Of a stretch of DNA of 6,413 nt, positions 4,918 to 6,413 are shown piece after piece. Origin of the DNA: Methanoregula sp. (GTDB taxonomy: Archaea; Halobacteriota; Methanomicrobia; Methanomicrobiales; Methanospirillaceae); NCBI GenBank assembly GCA_003154335.1, contig PMDE01000139.1, positions 12,489 to 18,901 of the forward strand, in the 5' to 3' direction. The notes under the pieces were generated by a model. The model did not search any database, was not told where the DNA came from, and saw nothing but the letters and a program-made list of their open reading frames with translations. Both the position numbers and the translations under genes were made by a program. Position 1 is the stretch's first letter, and the number at the start of each line of letters is the position of its first letter.

Positions 4918-5979
4918 TCATTGTTCCCCTGCAAAAGCTTTTAACACGAGATCTTCTTGATCTTTTGTCAGTTTTTCCGGTATTTTCACGACAATTTTAA
5001 CGAGGAGGTCTCCCCGGTTGTCTGCGTTCAGGTAAGGCATTCCCTGCTCCCGTAACCGGAAGAGGGTGTGACTTTGGGTTCCACGGGGAATTTTCAATGA
5101 TGCGGTTCCGGTAATTGTCCGGACAGGTATCTCACCCCCCAGGAGTACCGTTTTCAGGCTGACTACTGAACTGCTGTACAGGTCAGCACTATGCCTTTCG
5201 AAATTGATGTCTTTTTTTATGTGAACCACGACATAAAGGTCGCCGGGAGGCCCCCGGTTCGCACCAGGTTCACCTTCCCCGGCTACCCTGAGGAACTGCT
5301 TGTCTTCCACGCCACGGGGGATCGATACTTCGATCCTCCTCGTTTTTTGCAGCGATCCCTTCCCATGGCAGGTCTCACAGGGCCGGTCCGTGATCCTGCC
5401 GCTCCCGCCACAATCAGGGCACTGGGCAATATTCATTACCTGCTGGGAACCTCTCCTCTGGATACTCCTGATTTCGCCGCTTCCTCCACATTTTGTACAG
5501 TTACGGATAGAACCGGGCTGTGCCCCGGTGCCGTGACAGGTCCCGCATTCAAGGGTATGAGGCACAGCGACAGTATTTTTCGTCCCGTAAAATGCATCCG
5601 TAAGGGAGATTTCCAGGTCATACCGGAGATCTGCTCCTGCCCGGCTCCGGGATCTTCCGGAACCAGTAGAAAAAGCATCAAAGATATCACCAAGCCCGAA
5701 ATCCCGGAAAAGATCATCATAGCTGGGGGTTTTTGCCTCTGTGTATTCGCCGGGTGTAAAATCTACATGCCCTACCTGATCGTATTGTGCTTTTTTCTTC
5801 GGGTCACTCAGGACCTGGTAAGCTTCATTAACTTCCTTGAATTTCTCTTCTGACTCTTTACTCCCTTTGTTCAGATCGGGATGATACTTTCGGGCAAGGT
5901 GCCGGAATGCTTTTTTCAGATCATCCTGGGACGCGTCTTTTTTCACGCCCAGGATTTCATAATAATCCCCTTTAGCCAT
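4918..5979 (-). CDS. dnaJ: Chaperone protein DnaJ (class A Hsp40)
   Basis: This 353-residue co-chaperone delivers unfolded substrates to DnaK and stimulates its ATPase. Domains in order: a J-domain (about 5-68) with the essential HPD at 33-35, and a linker (70-118) with only moderate glycine, containing DDLFRDFGLGDIFDAF. The zinc-binding region follows with four CxxCxGxG motifs at C145-C148, C161-C164, C187-C190 and C201-C204. C-terminal substrate-binding and dimerisation domains run from about 210 to 345. All zinc cysteines and HPD are intact, so it should be active. It is shorter than the 376-residue E. coli protein, mainly because the Gly/Phe-rich region is reduced. It starts 20 bases after the dnaK stop, giving the usual dnaK-dnaJ order. 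No Shine-Dalgarno site precedes the ATG; the J-domain begins immediately after it, so the start itself is secure. Archaeal dnaK/dnaJ are generally held to have come from bacteria. Confidence 0.97.
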   Translation of the reverse strand: MAKGDYYEILGVKKDASQDDLKKAFRHLARKYHPDLNKGSKESEEKFKEVNEAYQVLSDPKKKAQYDQVGHVDFTPGEYTEAKTPSYDDLFRDFGLGDIFDAFSTGSGRSRSRAGADLRYDLEISLTDAFYGTKNTVAVPHTLECGTCHGTGAQPGSIRNCTKCGGSGEIRSIQRRGSQQVMNIAQCPDCGGSGRITDRPCETCHGKGSLQKTRRIEVSIPRGVEDKQFLRVAGEGEPGANRGPPGDLYVVVHIKKDINFERHSADLYSSSVVSLKTVLLGGEIPVRTITGTASLKIPRGTQSHTLFRLREQGMPYLNADNRGDLLVKIVVKIPEKLTKDQEDLVLKAFAGEQ

Positions 5980-5999
5980 GGTGTGTGTTCGGGAAAAGA

Positions 6000-6413
6000 T
6001 TATTTCTCATCCTTAACCTGGAAATCTGCATCGACAACCTTTTCCCCGCCAGGGCCGGTTGATTCCTGTCGGGACTGGTCACTACCGGCGGCAGAACCCT
6101 GTGGCTCAGCCTGCTGCTGCTGGGCATTCTTCTGGGCGCTTTCGTATATCGCAGATCCGGCTTCTCCAAGGACTTTCTGGAGTTTTTCCGTCTCAGCTTT
6201 GATCCTTGCGCTGTCCTTTCCTTCCAGAGCAGCCTTTACTGCCACAATCGCTGCATTCACTTTGTCAGTCAGTTCAGGGTTCAGCTTTCCTGCAAGATCG
6301 GTTTTTGTCTTTTCAGCGTTATACACCAGGGAATCGGCAATATTCCGGGCTTCAACTTCTTCCTTTCGTTTTTTATCATCTTCCTCAAACTGCTTGGCTT
6401 CACTGACCATCTT
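6000..6413 (-). CDS. dnaK: Chaperone protein DnaK (Hsp70), C-terminal fragment; 5' part beyond the window
   Basis: The frame is open to the right edge and encodes the last 137 residues. They form the helical lid of the substrate-binding domain, starting at the typical (K)MVSEAKQFEEDDKKRKEEVEAR segment and continuing with NIADSLVYNAEKT and helices up to about residue 95. A Gln/Gly/Ser-rich flexible tail (NAQQQQAEPQGSAAGSDQ) follows. The end, EKVVDADFQVKDEK, corresponds to the conserved acidic C-terminus of bacterial-type DnaK, which assists binding of partner proteins. The ATPase domain is outside the window, so activity cannot be judged. It precedes dnaJ by 20 bases and is very likely in the same transcript; grpE would be expected further upstream. 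Confidence 0.95.
   Translation of the reverse strand, partial: KMVSEAKQFEEDDKKRKEEVEARNIADSLVYNAEKTKTDLAGKLNPELTDKVNAAIVAVKAALEGKDSARIKAETEKLQKVLGEAGSAIYESAQKNAQQQQAEPQGSAAGSDQSRQESTGPGGEKVVDADFQVKDEK

Noticed and set aside
5191..5853. Plus-strand 220-codon frame over dnaJ
   Set aside because: It is the antisense shadow of dnaJ; the minus-strand frame has all J-domain and zinc motifs intact.
5972..6169. Minus-strand 65-codon frame overlapping the dnaK tail and dnaJ start
   Set aside because: It is an alternate frame of dnaK with no family resemblance; the dnaK frame carries the conserved VVDADF ending.
1..6413. CRISPR arrays, tRNA or rRNA genes, insertion sequences, phage integration sites
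   Set aside because: No regularly spaced repeat array, cloverleaf-like segment, transposase or terminal inverted repeat was seen. The encapsulin has a phage-capsid fold, but its EncFtn partner and the absence of other phage genes argue against a prophage.

Overview
The window looks like a chromosomal segment of a mesophilic methanogenic archaeon, most likely of the Methanomicrobiales. This is inferred from the protein families and their wording, from Shine-Dalgarno sites of the GGAGG/GAGGTG type, from TATA-box-like rather than -35/-10 promoters, and from moderate GC content with A/T-rich spacers. The exact genus cannot be fixed by eye. Every supported gene lies on the minus strand, so transcription runs from high to low coordinates. 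Both ends of the window cut through genes.

Region by region, in transcription order. At the right edge is the C-terminal part of dnaK (6000-6413), followed 20 bases later by a complete class A dnaJ (4918-5979). A 333-base spacer (4585-4917) follows. It has two TATA-like elements and inverted repeats, and leads into an unrecognised 92-residue charged helical protein (4306-4584). A 188-base promoter region then precedes a stand-alone 84-residue ATP-cone protein (3863-4117). After another 333-base spacer comes a 164-residue HEAT-repeat protein (3035-3529). A 503-base spacer (2532-3034) carries a candidate terminator and the promoter of the next cluster.

That cluster is the main interest of the window: an iron/manganese superoxide dismutase (1908-2531), an encapsulated ferritin-like protein with a C-terminal cargo-loading peptide (1486-1848), a family 1 encapsulin shell protein (684-1472), a 114-residue unknown protein with a C-terminal CGAGC motif (304-648), and a winged-helix DNA-binding protein cut by the left edge (1-285). 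The gaps are 59, 13, 35 and 18 bases, with no obvious terminator between genes, so they probably form one operon.

The proposed working model is as follows. The dismutase converts superoxide to peroxide and oxygen. The ferritin-like cargo oxidises Fe(II) inside the encapsulin shell, so iron is stored away from peroxide chemistry. The small cysteine-containing protein and the winged-helix protein would be accessory and regulatory parts. The sod promoter and the ATP-cone promoter share a 13-base identical element plus CGTGAA at exactly the same distance from a TTTTAT TATA-like box. This suggests that the two genes share a regulator.
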